Source of the DNA: Bacillota bacterium
Lineage (GTDB): Bacteria > Bacillota > Negativicutes > Sporomusales > UBA7701
DNA: 64,000 bases
Assembly (NCBI GenBank): GCA_023415775.1
Contig: JAEZJM010000019.1
Coordinates: 248,001-312,000, forward strand
Reading direction: 5' to 3'
Both the position numbers and the translations under genes were made by a program. The notes below the pieces were generated by a model. It had not been told where the DNA came from, did no database searches, and saw only the letters and a program-made list of their open reading frames with translations. This document shows positions 8,050 through 15,429 of this stretch, piece after piece. Each line of letters opens with the position of its first letter. Within the stretch, counting starts at the first letter, position 1.

Positions 8050-8630
8050 CTTGTCAAATTCACCTCATCTCTGAATTTCTAGCATAACTCCCGGTACCTT
8101 ATAAGCCTGCCTGCATTCCACCACCTCGATCCTGAAAAAAGCTCGCCCTGGCGGGAGCCTCCGCCGACACCCGACAAGATCTGCGCCGGTAGGTGTCGAG
8201 GCGTCTGCGCCGCTATCGGGAAAGCAAACGGGTGAAGTTTCCGGTGGTAGTAATGCGTAAACAAGGAAAAAATATGCATGGTGCAAGAAAAAAATACCGC
8301 CCGCAAACAAACCCCATTTAGTTACTATTTTTCCATAATTTCCCAAAGAAGAATGTCTAATTTAGTCTCAAGGGCGGACAAAAAAACCGACAAAATGGTC
8401 TGCCCGACAACAAAAAAGGCGGGCGGCCAGGCGGCATGCCCCCACGCTTTCGCCCGTCCGCCATCTTCGCGCCTCGTTGTTTAGGGGGCAGCCGCGCCGC
8501 GATCGCCCCAGCCGGCAAGGCTTTGGGCCTCCGATTGCGCCCGCCGCGAAAAAAGTCGGAACAATTTACTTGATTTGGTAAATTTTTACAAGTATGATAT
8601 AAGCAACAACAAAGTTTACGGGAGGGTGAT
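8050..8630. other. Divergent intergenic region
   Basis: Separates the leftward YadA-like gene from the rightward small genes. It holds the YadA-like leader and, at 8570-8598, a promoter for the rightward genes. A 93-codon frame on the minus strand (8065-8346) encodes one hydrophobic segment but has no convincing Shine-Dalgarno site and is not called. GC-rich inverted segments around 8390-8530 lack a recognisable RNA family. Confidence 0.5.
8570..8598 (+). promoter_or_regulatory. Sigma-A promoter for the 8631 gene
   Basis: TTGATT and TATGAT separated by exactly 17 bases, about 33 bases before the start codon. The spacer contains an imperfect palindrome (TTGGTAAA/TTTACAAG type) that could be an operator. 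Confidence 0.75.
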
Positions 8631-8867
8631 ATGGATAGCCAACTCGCGCGCATCTACGAACTGAAACTCCAGCTCCTCCACCTGGGTTACCACGGTTTTC
8701 AGGTCGACGCCATGATAAAGGAAGTCCTCGGCGTCGCCCTCCCCGAAGAAGTCGACGCCGAAAAGCGGCGACAGCTCATCGAAGCCCTTGAGAAATACGC
8801 CTATTTCGCCATAAAAGCCCGCCGGGGCGGCGGTGGCGACATGCGCCGCACCACCGGCCCCCGCTAA
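8631..8867 (+). CDS. Small hypothetical protein
   Basis: Unrecognised 78-residue protein, predicted soluble and helical, with a heptad-like N-terminus (QLARIYELKLQLLHLGYHG) and a basic, glycine-rich tail. A good promoter at 8570-8598 and a strong Shine-Dalgarno (GGGAGGGTGAT) directly before the ATG support translation. A small cysteine-rich gene follows 35 bases downstream and is probably co-transcribed, ending at the terminator at 9111-9142. No function is proposed. Confidence 0.72.
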   Translation: MDSQLARIYELKLQLLHLGYHGFQVDAMIKEVLGVALPEEVDAEKRRQLIEALEKYAYFAIKARRGGGGDMRRTTGPR

Positions 8868-8902
8868 ACAAACAACGCACCTAAGCTCCCTCAGGAGGTA
8901 CC

Positions 8903-9097
8903 ATGTTCACCAGCCGAAAACCCATCCAGCTCTGGGGCGCCCAGGCCGAAGACCTCTCGCGGGTCTGGATCTGCGGCCACTGCGGCGCCAAAATATACTG
9001 CGGCCGCCTGACAGCCAAGCCCGCCTACCGCTGCCTGTGCGGCAGGGCATCTTGGCGGGCGGCGGGGCACACGCCGACCGTAGACAACCTTCTTTAA
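8903..9097 (+). CDS. Small cysteine-rich (putative zinc-ribbon) protein
   Basis: Protein of 64 residues with cysteines at 24, 27, 33, 44 and 46 in a CxxC...CxC arrangement able to hold one zinc ion. AGGAGG lies a few bases before the ATG, and a perfect terminator follows 14 bases after the stop. It is likely the second gene of a two-gene transcript with the 8631 gene. Function unknown; such ribbons often bind nucleic acid or protein partners. Confidence 0.7.
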   Translation: MFTSRKPIQLWGAQAEDLSRVWICGHCGAKIYCGRLTAKPAYRCLCGRASWRAAGHTPTVDNLL

Positions 9098-9110
9098 ATT
9101 GGCGGACGGC

Positions 9111-9142
9111 AAAAAATCCTGTGAGTCTTCACAGGATTTTTT
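9111..9142 (+). terminator. Rho-independent terminator
   Basis: Perfect 14-bp stem AAAAAATCCTGTGA with a 4-base loop and a run of six T. Closes the two-gene unit upstream. Confidence 0.93.
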
Positions 9143-9164
9143 AAATAAGTGATAAATTTTTCTT

Positions 9165-9227
9165 TTCGACGCCTTATGATGCTTAGAAATGCCTATTCCA
9201 TACAGGATTTCTTCATAAGGCGTCGAA
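9165..9227. repeat. 63-bp palindromic element upstream of the secretin operon
   Basis: Outer arms TTCGACGCCTTATGA (9165-9179) and its exact complement (9213-9227). Inside lies a second imperfect pair, AGAAAT-CCT and AGG-ATTTCT. The left half resembles a degenerate element at about 29945-29985 (TTTTCGACGC, then TGCTTAGAA and GCCTAT). A TGTCGAA motif, matching the Spo0A box core, follows at 9233-9239. It could be a mobile palindrome, an attenuator or a regulatory site. Confidence 0.65.
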
Positions 9228-9304
9228 TATTATGTCGAATATAGTGTTTAATTTTCACCGTCCGGCCGTCGAAGAAAATAACGTAGAGTGGAGTGTCCAA
9301 AAAG

Positions 9305-9811
9305 ATGTCGCCGATTATTGCGGCTTTCGCTTCCCGCTGGCGCCTGCTCACGGTCCTGGCCGTCGTTGCCGCCCTAACCGCCACGATGTATTACCGCAGC
9401 CTGCCGCAGCTGCCCCTCGTACCGGCCGGCGGCGTCTTGCCGCAGATCACCATGCCGTCCCAGCCCGGCAAGCCGGTCATGCCCAAGGGCTACCAGCCCG
9501 ATCTGGCCGTGCGCGACCCCTTCGCCGCGCCGGCGGAATTCCTGGCCAAGCAGCAGCAGCTTTTCCCTGGCGCAGCCCAGACCAAGCAGGCGAACGGCGA
9601 GCGGCAGATCCGCCAGACGGAAATAATGCCCGTCCTCTCCGGAATCATCATGGCCGGCAACGTCGGTTCGGCCATCATCCAATACGGCGCAGACAGCCGT
9701 TCCTACCGCAGGGGCGACTACGTCGGCCCCTACCAGATCGTCGCCATCAGCAACAGCTACGTCACGCTGCATGGCCCGGGAGGCCGGCTGACGCTCGGCC
9801 TGGGAAGGTGA
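9305..9811 (+). CDS. GspC/PilP-like inner-membrane protein
   Basis: Protein of 168 residues with one N-terminal membrane segment (about residues 13-30), a proline-rich linker (about 32-65) and a C-terminal small beta domain (about 105-165: LSGIIMAGNVGSAIIQYG, then YRRGDYVGPYQIVAIS). This resembles the homology-region domain of type II secretion GspC or the type IV pilus protein PilP, which contact the secretin's periplasmic domains. The ATG at 9305 is preferred over the GTG at 9293 because TGGAG overlaps the latter. It ends four bases before the secretin gene. The assignment rests on topology, context and fold-level resemblance, not strong identity. Confidence 0.65.
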   Translation: MSPIIAAFASRWRLLTVLAVVAALTATMYYRSLPQLPLVPAGGVLPQITMPSQPGKPVMPKGYQPDLAVRDPFAAPAEFLAKQQQLFPGAAQTKQANGERQIRQTEIMPVLSGIIMAGNVGSAIIQYGADSRSYRRGDYVGPYQIVAISNSYVTLHGPGGRLTLGLGR

Positions 9812-9815
9812 ACAC

Positions 9816-11027
9816 ATGAGGGGAACTAAAAAATACATAGCACTGCTCAGCCTGCTCTTGATCCTGTTCGCCGGCCGGGCGACCGCCGCGCCGCTCGTAA
9901 ACATGAACGTCGTCAACACCGAAGTACGCGACGTGCTCACCGCCCTGGCCAGCGTCGGCGGCGTCAGCATCGTCGCCGACGACTCGGCCGCCGGCAAAAT
10001 AACCATCCACCTGGCCAACGTCCCCTTCGAAACCGCCCTCGACCTCGTCACCAAGACGAAAGGGCTCGTCTACCAGCGGATGGGTCACGTCATCGTCGTC
10101 GCCACCCCCGAAAAGCTCAGCAAAGGCTTCGGCAACGTCCAGATCATCAAGATCAACTACGCCAAAGCCTCCGAAATCAAAAAGACCCTCGCCCTCATCA
10201 TCCCCGAAGACCGCCTGAAGGTCGACGAAGCCACCAACTCCATCGTCTTCAGCGGGTCACTGTCCGAAGCGGACTCCATCCGCAGCACCCTCGAAGAGCT
10301 CGACATCCCCTACCGGCAGATCTCCCTCGAAGCCCAGGTAGTCTCCATCAACAGGACCGCCGGCAGGAACCTCGGCATCGACTGGAAATGGTCGGGCCTG
10401 CCCGCCAAAACCGAATACGATACATCCTCATCCTCCGGCTCGACTGGCAAGACCACTGTCACCCGCGAATACCCGGGCGCCATATCCTTCGGCCGCACCC
10501 CCGAGGGCCGGCCGTACGAATTCACCTTCCAGGCCACACTAAACGCCCTCATAACGAAAGGCGACGCCAAAATCCTCGCCAAGCCCAACATCACCACCAT
10601 CGACGGCAAAGAAGCCAACATCCTCATCGGCGATCGCATCCCCGTCCTCGTAGAAAAAACCGAAAACGGCAAAACCACCAACACCATCAGCTATGTCGAA
10701 GCCGGCATCAGGCTCAAATACACCCCCCGCATCAACGCCGACGGCCTGATAACCGCCGTCGTCCACACCGAAGTCAGCACCCCCACCCTCGTTCCCGAGA
10801 TGAAAGCCTACCGCATCAGCACCCGTGAAGCCGAAACCAACGTCCGCATGAAAGACGGCGAAACCATGGTCATCGGCGGCCTGATCAACACCGAGGAATC
10901 TGGCGGCAAGAGCCGCATTCCGGGGCTGGCCGACCTGCCCATCCTCGGCAAACTGTTCGAAAGCAACTCCAAATCCAAATCGGAAACCGAAGTCATGATC
11001 TTTCTAACCGCCCGGATAGTCAAATAG
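9816..11027 (+). CDS. Secretin (PilQ/GspD family)
   Basis: Outer-membrane channel subunit of 403 residues. A signal peptide (1-25) is followed by an STN-type domain (about 27-80), one NolW/N1-like domain (about 105-165: VQIIKINYAKASEIKKTL, then a DERLxVD-like strand) and the secretin core (about 225-403). The core includes EAGIRLKYTPRI, VRMKDGETMVIGGLI and the terminal SRIPGLADLPILGKLF followed by EVMIFLTARIV. It is short for the family, with a minimal N-domain stack. AAGGTGA precedes the ATG. It is paired with the GspC/PilP-like gene, but no ATPase, pilin or platform gene is nearby, so the rest of the machine must be elsewhere or absent. Confidence 0.88.
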   Translation: MRGTKKYIALLSLLLILFAGRATAAPLVNMNVVNTEVRDVLTALASVGGVSIVADDSAAGKITIHLANVPFETALDLVTKTKGLVYQRMGHVIVVATPEKLSKGFGNVQIIKINYAKASEIKKTLALIIPEDRLKVDEATNSIVFSGSLSEADSIRSTLEELDIPYRQISLEAQVVSINRTAGRNLGIDWKWSGLPAKTEYDTSSSSGSTGKTTVTREYPGAISFGRTPEGRPYEFTFQATLNALITKGDAKILAKPNITTIDGKEANILIGDRIPVLVEKTENGKTTNTISYVEAGIRLKYTPRINADGLITAVVHTEVSTPTLVPEMKAYRISTREAETNVRMKDGETMVIGGLINTEESGGKSRIPGLADLPILGKLFESNSKSKSETEVMIFLTARIVK

Positions 11028-11046
11028 CGAAGGGATGTGAGGATCG

Positions 11047-11721
11047 ATGCCGATCCGGATTCTGATCGCCGACGACCATGCCCTGCTTAGGCAAGGCATC
11101 AAAAACGTGCTTGAGCTCGAAAGCGATTTTGCCATCGTCGCCGAAGCCGGCGATGGCGAGGAAGCGGTGCGCAAAGCCGGCGAAGCGCTTCCCGACATAG
11201 CCCTCCTGGACATCAACATGCCGCGTCTCAACGGTCTGGAGGTTACCAAACGCATCCGCGCCGCCCTGCCGAGCGTCAAAGTCATCATCCTTACCATCCA
11301 CGACGACGAAAGCTATGTCGTCGAAGTCGTCAAAGCGGGCGCCGCGGGCTACCTTCTCAAGGACGTCGAGCCCGGCATGCTCATAAAAGCAATCCGGACG
11401 GTATACGAAGGAGAATCCTTCATCTATCCCACCCTCGCCAAAAAACTGTTCGGCGAAATCACCCGCCTGGAGGAAGAACGGCGGCATGGCCCGGCCAGCC
11501 TCCTCCAGCACGGCCGCGACGAGCGCCTCACCCTGCGCGAACTCGAAGTCCTGCAGCTCATCGCCAAAGGCCTCAGCAACCAGGAAATTGCCCATAAACT
11601 CTTTCTCAGCGAAAAAACCGTCAAAAACCACCTCACCAACATCTTCCGCAAAATCGACGTCGCCGACCGCACACAGGCGGTCCTCTACGCCATCAAAAAC
11701 AAGATCGTCGTCCTCGACTGA
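11047..11721 (+). CDS. NarL/LuxR-type response regulator, DegU-like
   Basis: Two-component transcription regulator of 224 residues. The receiver domain (1-120) has the acidic pair D9/D10, phospho-acceptor D55 (in LLDINMPRLNG) and a conserved lysine in GYLLKD. A LuxR-type helix-turn-helix follows (about 158-215: LTLRELEVLQLIAKGLSNQE and SEKTVKNHLTNIF). The IILTIHDDESYV segment and overall layout match Bacillus DegU, which controls motility and exoenzymes. No histidine kinase is adjacent. It starts 19 bases after the secretin gene, so it is probably co-transcribed. Its target genes cannot be read from the sequence. Confidence 0.9.
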   Translation: MPIRILIADDHALLRQGIKNVLELESDFAIVAEAGDGEEAVRKAGEALPDIALLDINMPRLNGLEVTKRIRAALPSVKVIILTIHDDESYVVEVVKAGAAGYLLKDVEPGMLIKAIRTVYEGESFIYPTLAKKLFGEITRLEEERRHGPASLLQHGRDERLTLRELEVLQLIAKGLSNQEIAHKLFLSEKTVKNHLTNIFRKIDVADRTQAVLYAIKNKIVVLD

Positions 11722-11754
11722 GCGGGCAGTCACGCTCGCTTCGCCGGCACATAT

Positions 11755-11787
11755 AATATCCTATCCCGGAAAAGGGGGTAGGATATT
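11755..11787 (+). promoter_or_regulatory. Hairpin sequestering the Shine-Dalgarno of the 11788 gene
   Basis: AATATCCTATCCC (11755-11767) pairs with GGGGTAGGATATT (11775-11787), with one G-T wobble and a purine loop. The right arm contains the only Shine-Dalgarno candidate and touches the TTG start. TTTTGCTTTTT follows, so it can also act as the terminator of the regulator gene. A TATAAT-like sequence overlaps the left arm (11752-11757). Confidence 0.6.
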
Positions 11788-12231
11788 TTGCTTTTTCCCT
11801 ACTGGCTCACCGTCATCATCGTTTCTTTAGCCCTCTACGGGCTATGGCACGTCTTCCGCGACCTCCTGGGCCTGTGGTCCGGCGGCGGGCCGGGCAGGAC
11901 CCTCAGCGCCAGCCTGCTCGTCATCGTCCGCAACGCCGAAGACAGCGTCGAAGACAACCTGCGCCGTCTGCTGTACGAAACCGCCCTCGAGCCGGCGTGG
12001 CAGGAAATAATCGTCGTCGACCACGCCTCCGACGACCTGACCCCCGCCATCCTCGACCGGCTGGCCGCCTGCTACCCGCTCCTCAAAATCATCCACCTGC
12101 CGGCCGCTGCCAGGCCGGTCGCCGACGCCGTCGCCTTCTGCCAGGGCGAAGTCCTCGAAATAATCGACCTGGAAAACCGCGTGGGCGACGCCGACTGGGA
12201 CGCGGCCATCCGCAGGCTCGTCCGGCGCTAA
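11788..12231 (+). CDS. Small membrane-anchored glycosyltransferase-2-like protein
   Basis: Protein of 147 residues with an N-terminal membrane helix (about 5-24) and a truncated GT-A-like domain: SLLVIVRNAEDSVEDNLRRL, then EIIVVDHASDDLTPAILDRL and the strand LLKIIHLP. This is the nucleotide-binding half of a family 2 glycosyltransferase. The acceptor half and catalytic base are missing, so it may not be catalytic. It starts at TTG directly after a hairpin that carries its Shine-Dalgarno. The reading frame is clean, so a deliberate short protein is as likely as a decayed one. Confidence 0.65.
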   Translation: MLFPYWLTVIIVSLALYGLWHVFRDLLGLWSGGGPGRTLSASLLVIVRNAEDSVEDNLRRLLYETALEPAWQEIIVVDHASDDLTPAILDRLAACYPLLKIIHLPAAARPVADAVAFCQGEVLEIIDLENRVGDADWDAAIRRLVRR

Positions 12232-12299
12232 GCGGCGCGCCGCATAATTATGCCAGCGGAGGAAATACTGCATAGCAAGCGACAAGGGGGTGCGAAAAC

Positions 12300-12461
12300 A
12301 TGGACAAACCAGCAGACAACGCCGAAACCGGATACAAATGCAGCCGCTGCGGGGGCATGTTCGCCAGCCACGCCGCCGCCGTGGTGCGCTGCCCGTTTTG
12401 CAGCATGCTCTGTGAAGAGACAAGCTGCCGGTTGGTCGATTTCAGCAACGAGGAATACTGA
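12300..12461 (+). CDS. 53-residue zinc-ribbon protein
   Basis: Small protein with two CxxC pairs (C14/C17 and C31/C34) plus two further cysteines (C38 and C43), consistent with a rubredoxin- or zinc-ribbon-like knuckle. An AGGGGGTG Shine-Dalgarno is about eight bases before the ATG. It lies 78 bases before the ferritin-like gene on the same strand. Rubredoxin-type domains often accompany ferritin-like proteins, so an electron-transfer or iron-handling partner role is possible but unproven. Confidence 0.65.
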   Translation: MDKPADNAETGYKCSRCGGMFASHAAAVVRCPFCSMLCEETSCRLVDFSNEEY

Positions 12462-12539
12462 GGGAGGGAAATAGCCCCCCCAAAGCGAATAGGTAACATA
12501 CACCAAAAGCGGCAGCCATCACACAGGGAGGTATCAACC

Positions 12540-12839
12540 ATGGCGTACGGCCAGCCGGAAGCCGGCAGCGGCCTCAAGGCATCGCCCCTGGAGCAGCTCA
12601 TCATCTGGCTAAGGGAAGACCTTATGGGCGAACTGCAGGCCATCAACCAATATCAGGCCCACATCGACAACATCGACGACCAGGAAATCAAAAAACTCCT
12701 CGCCCACATCCGCGACGACGAAAAAGAACACGTCGCCGAAATAACCCATCTCATCGCCAGAATCGACGCCGTCCAACGGCAGAAATTCGCCGAGGACCAT
12801 ACCGCCGGCGGCGAGAGAGTCGCCACCGCCCCGAAATAA
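12540..12839 (+). CDS. Encapsulated-ferritin-like (EncFtn) iron-storage protein
   Basis: Ferritin-like protein of 99 residues forming a two-helix half-bundle. The first helix has GELQAINQYQAHID with a candidate iron ligand Glu. The second has LLAHIRDDEKEHVAEI, whose Glu and His match the E-x-x-H ligand pair of encapsulated ferritins, which become active on dimerisation. The C-terminal tail ends GGERVATAPK and could be a short targeting peptide, but no encapsulin shell gene is in the window. A strong Shine-Dalgarno (AGGGAGGTATC) precedes the ATG. A DUF-type rubrerythrin-related annotation is the alternative. Confidence 0.72.
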   Translation: MAYGQPEAGSGLKASPLEQLIIWLREDLMGELQAINQYQAHIDNIDDQEIKKLLAHIRDDEKEHVAEITHLIARIDAVQRQKFAEDHTAGGERVATAPK

Positions 12840-12861
12840 CCGGTCTTGGGCGCGAGTGAAT

Positions 12862-12876
12862 TTGTATGAAATACAA
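12862..12876 (+). promoter_or_regulatory. Small palindrome upstream of the isomerase gene
   Basis: TTGTAT-GAA-ATACAA, a perfect 6-bp inverted repeat about 75 bases before the TIM-barrel gene. It could be an operator half-site pair. No regulator is identified. Confidence 0.3.
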
Positions 12877-12951
12877 GGCCGTACAGAGCCGCCACGGACA
12901 ACGCAGATGGCGGTTATCAACGACCGCTAGCAAGGAGAGAGGAGGGGGGCG

Positions 12952-13749
12952 ATGCGGCTTATAATCAGCGCCGTCACCTGGGACCAATACCTGCGCTCGG
13001 GGATGTGTCAGCTGGAACTCGTGCCGGTGGCGGACAAGTACGGCTGCGCCGGCATCGAATTTCGCCCCTACTGGCGCAGCTCCATCGAAGAACTTTACGA
13101 AATCAAGGACTTCCTGGACGAATACCAGCTCGAATGCACCTACGCCACCAACGACTGCCTGCTGGCCGCCACCGACGAAGGCGCCCGCCAGGCGCTCCTG
13201 GCGGTGGAAAAAAGCCTTGCCAAAGCCGAGCGGCTTGGCGCCAAGGTATTCCGGCTCCTCTTAGCCGTAGGGCCCGTAGACCGGGCGATGCTCGAAGCCG
13301 GCTGGTGGCGGCGGGCGATCAGCCAGCTCATCGACGCCGCAGCCGCCAAAGGCATCGTCCTCGCCGTCGAGAACGCCCCCAACCCCACCACCGGCGACGC
13401 CGAACTTCTCCGCGACCTCGTCGCCCCGTTCGCCTCACCGTGGCTCAAAGTCACCTTCGACACCGGCAACTGGCTGCCCGCCGGCTGGGATCCCCTGCGG
13501 GCCGCCGAAATCCTTGCCGGTCACATCGGCTACGTCCACCTCAAAGACATGGTCAACCGGCCGGACGGCTTCGTGCCCGCCTACCCCGGCGGCGGCGACA
13601 TGGACTTTGCAGCTGTCGTCGACAAGCTGGAACAAACGGGGTACAAGGGCCTATACGCGCTGGAATTCCCCGGCGGCCGCAGCCCGGCGTTTAAAGTCAA
13701 GGCCAGCCTGAAACACCTGCGCAAGCTAAATATCGAATACACCAAATAA
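12952..13749 (+). CDS. Sugar phosphate isomerase/epimerase-like TIM-barrel protein
   Basis: AP-endonuclease-2/xylose-isomerase-like barrel of 265 residues. Metal-ligand motifs are visible in barrel order: GIEFRP near residue 28, AVENAPNP (Glu, about 140), TFDTGNW (Asp, about 166), YVHLKDM (His, about 196) and a late ALEFPGG (Glu, about 238). Such enzymes isomerise or epimerise sugars, inosose or hydroxypyruvate; the substrate here is not identifiable. The start is backed by a GAGAGGAGG tract. It ends at a strong bidirectional terminator. No sugar transporter is adjacent. Confidence 0.82.
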   Translation: MRLIISAVTWDQYLRSGMCQLELVPVADKYGCAGIEFRPYWRSSIEELYEIKDFLDEYQLECTYATNDCLLAATDEGARQALLAVEKSLAKAERLGAKVFRLLLAVGPVDRAMLEAGWWRRAISQLIDAAAAKGIVLAVENAPNPTTGDAELLRDLVAPFASPWLKVTFDTGNWLPAGWDPLRAAEILAGHIGYVHLKDMVNRPDGFVPAYPGGGDMDFAAVVDKLEQTGYKGLYALEFPGGRSPAFKVKASLKHLRKLNIEYTK

Positions 13750-13762
13750 AAACAGCCAAATA

Positions 13763-13796
13763 AAAAACAGCCCTGACAGTTGTCAGGGCTGTTTTT
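13763..13796. terminator. Bidirectional rho-independent terminator
   Basis: 16-bp stem AAAAACAGCCCTGACA with a minimal loop and T runs on both strands, between the convergent isomerase gene and the 43-residue membrane peptide gene. Confidence 0.93.
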
Positions 13797-13809
13797 CCAG
13801 TTCCGGCAG

Positions 13810-13941
13810 CTACCGGAACATCACAACAATAGTAACGACCGCATAAGCCAGCCCGCAGAAGAGGGCGGCCTGGACGAGATAATCCGAAGTCCTGGCCGGC
13901 GTCATAACCGAACGACGCTTGTAGTAGTGATAGCTGTACAT
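13810..13941 (-). CDS. 43-residue single-pass membrane peptide
   Basis: Tiny frame encoding a basic, aromatic N-terminus (MYSYHYYKRR) and one hydrophobic helix (LVQAALFCGLAYAVVTIVVM). AAAGAGG lies directly upstream of the ATG, with tight spacing. It ends at the bidirectional terminator at 13763-13796. It is too short to compare with families by eye. The topology, positive N-terminus and terminator make it a plausible small gene. Function unknown. Confidence 0.55.
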   Translation of the reverse strand: MYSYHYYKRRSVMTPARTSDYLVQAALFCGLAYAVVTIVVMFR

Positions 13942-14049
13942 ATCCTCTTTCAAGCAGCCTTCACCTCTGATGTAATTTGCTGTAAAATTTCCACGCTAAT
14001 CTCAGGATTCCTGCCGGAAATAAAAATAATTCGCAGATCTTCTTGTCGA

Positions 14050-15429
14050 TTATTGTGCTGTAAAGAGAGGGTTGGCGCCTTTGGGCAGCAGGCCGTCCGC
14101 CGCCAGCGCGTTCGCGAACCTCAGCAGCAGCGGATCGTTGTAGCGCCTGGACGCGAGCTGCACGCCGAAAGGCAGGCCGGCGGGCGACACCAGTGCAGGG
14201 GCGCTGATAACCGGCAGATGGGTGGTCGTCCAGATCAGGGCAGGGTCACGCGGCTCCGGCTCGTCCCTCAGCGGCGCGTGCCCGGCCGTACTCAGCGAAA
14301 CCAGGATATCGTAACCGTTGTCGGTGAAGAACGCGTCCATCGACCGGGCCATAGCCAGTTGGTCGGTCATCGCCTGCCAGTATTCCTCGCGGGCGATCGC
14401 GTTGCCGTGTCTGATGAGGTCGTTCATGATCGGCGAGACGAGGGAAGCGTTCTTGAACTCCTCCTGGAAATAATAGGCCAGCGCCCGGTCGTAGACGGTG
14501 GCGTGGACCTCGTGGACGCGTTCGATGCCCGCAGGCAGGTCGGCCTCGGTTACCTCGATCCCGGCCGCGCCGGCCAGCTTCTTCGCCCACTCCAGGAAAG
14601 CTTCCTTGGCGTAATCCTTGGCCTCCGGCCAGGTATGAGTCTTTACCAGCGCCACCCGCCAGGGGCGGCCCGCCGGCTTGTCCTGCCGGGCGGGGTCGGT
14701 CAGCGCCGCGTCGCTCAGCGGATAATCGCGGCCGTGGACCCTAAGGGCGTCGAAAACCCGCGCCGCGTCCTCCAGGCAGCCGACGAAGAAACCGACGGTA
14801 TCGAGACTGTCGGTCGTTTTCAGCATCCCCGTGCGGGGGATGAGTCCGAACGACGGCTTCATGCCGTATACGCCGCAATAACTCGCCGGCCGCACGATCG
14901 AGCCGGCGGTCTGCGTCCCCAGGGCAAGCGGCGCCATCCCGGCCGCCACCGCCGCCGCCGAACCGCTCGACGACGTACCGGGGTTGCGCAGGCGGTCGTG
15001 GGGGTTCTCGGTCTTCCCCAGCGTATGGACGGCGAACTCGGCAGTGACCGTCTTGCCGGGCACGAGCGCTCCGGCGCGCTTGGCGTGGAACACCACCCGC
15101 GCGTCGTTGCCGGGCGTGAAGCCCTCCCACAGCGGGCTGCCCATCTGGGTCGGAAACTCGGCCGTGTTGATGATATCCTTGACGCCGACCGGCGTCCCTT
15201 CGAGAGCCCGCGCCGTCGCGCCGGCCATCAGCCGTTTCTCCGTCTCGCGGGCGGCGGCCAGGTACTTCTCGGCGTCGTAGCAGACCCACGCCTTACAGGC
15301 CGGCTCGGCCTTCTCCACCTGGGCGATATACAGGCGGGCGATCTCCACCGGGCTGAACCGGCGCTGCCGGTACCCGTCGACGATCTCCCGCACGCTAAGT
15401 CCCAAAGTAGCCATGTCCTGCACCGTCAT
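14050..15429 (-). CDS. Amidase-signature family amidase
   Basis: Amidase-signature hydrolase of 459 residues with the full Ser-cisSer-Lys machinery. The lysine is in GTPVGVKDI (about residue 84), and the serines are in GTSSSGSAAAVAAG and GTQTAGSIVRPASYCGVYG. Relatives include GatA and many aliphatic or aryl amidases that release ammonia from amides. It is the last gene of the nonulosonic operon, and its ATG overlaps the stop of the PseA-like gene (ATGA), implying translational coupling. The coupling raises the possibility that it supplies ammonia to that amidotransferase or trims an amide on the sugar; neither is shown. Confidence 0.88.
   Translation of the reverse strand: MTVQDMATLGLSVREIVDGYRQRRFSPVEIARLYIAQVEKAEPACKAWVCYDAEKYLAAARETEKRLMAGATARALEGTPVGVKDIINTAEFPTQMGSPLWEGFTPGNDARVVFHAKRAGALVPGKTVTAEFAVHTLGKTENPHDRLRNPGTSSSGSAAAVAAGMAPLALGTQTAGSIVRPASYCGVYGMKPSFGLIPRTGMLKTTDSLDTVGFFVGCLEDAARVFDALRVHGRDYPLSDAALTDPARQDKPAGRPWRVALVKTHTWPEAKDYAKEAFLEWAKKLAGAAGIEVTEADLPAGIERVHEVHATVYDRALAYYFQEEFKNASLVSPIMNDLIRHGNAIAREEYWQAMTDQLAMARSMDAFFTDNGYDILVSLSTAGHAPLRDEPEPRDPALIWTTTHLPVISAPALVSPAGLPFGVQLASRRYNDPLLLRFANALAADGLLPKGANPLFTAQ

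Noticed and set aside
8065..8346. 93-codon minus-strand frame upstream of the YadA-like gene with one hydrophobic segment
   Set aside because: No convincing Shine-Dalgarno, no recognisable domain, low-complexity second half.
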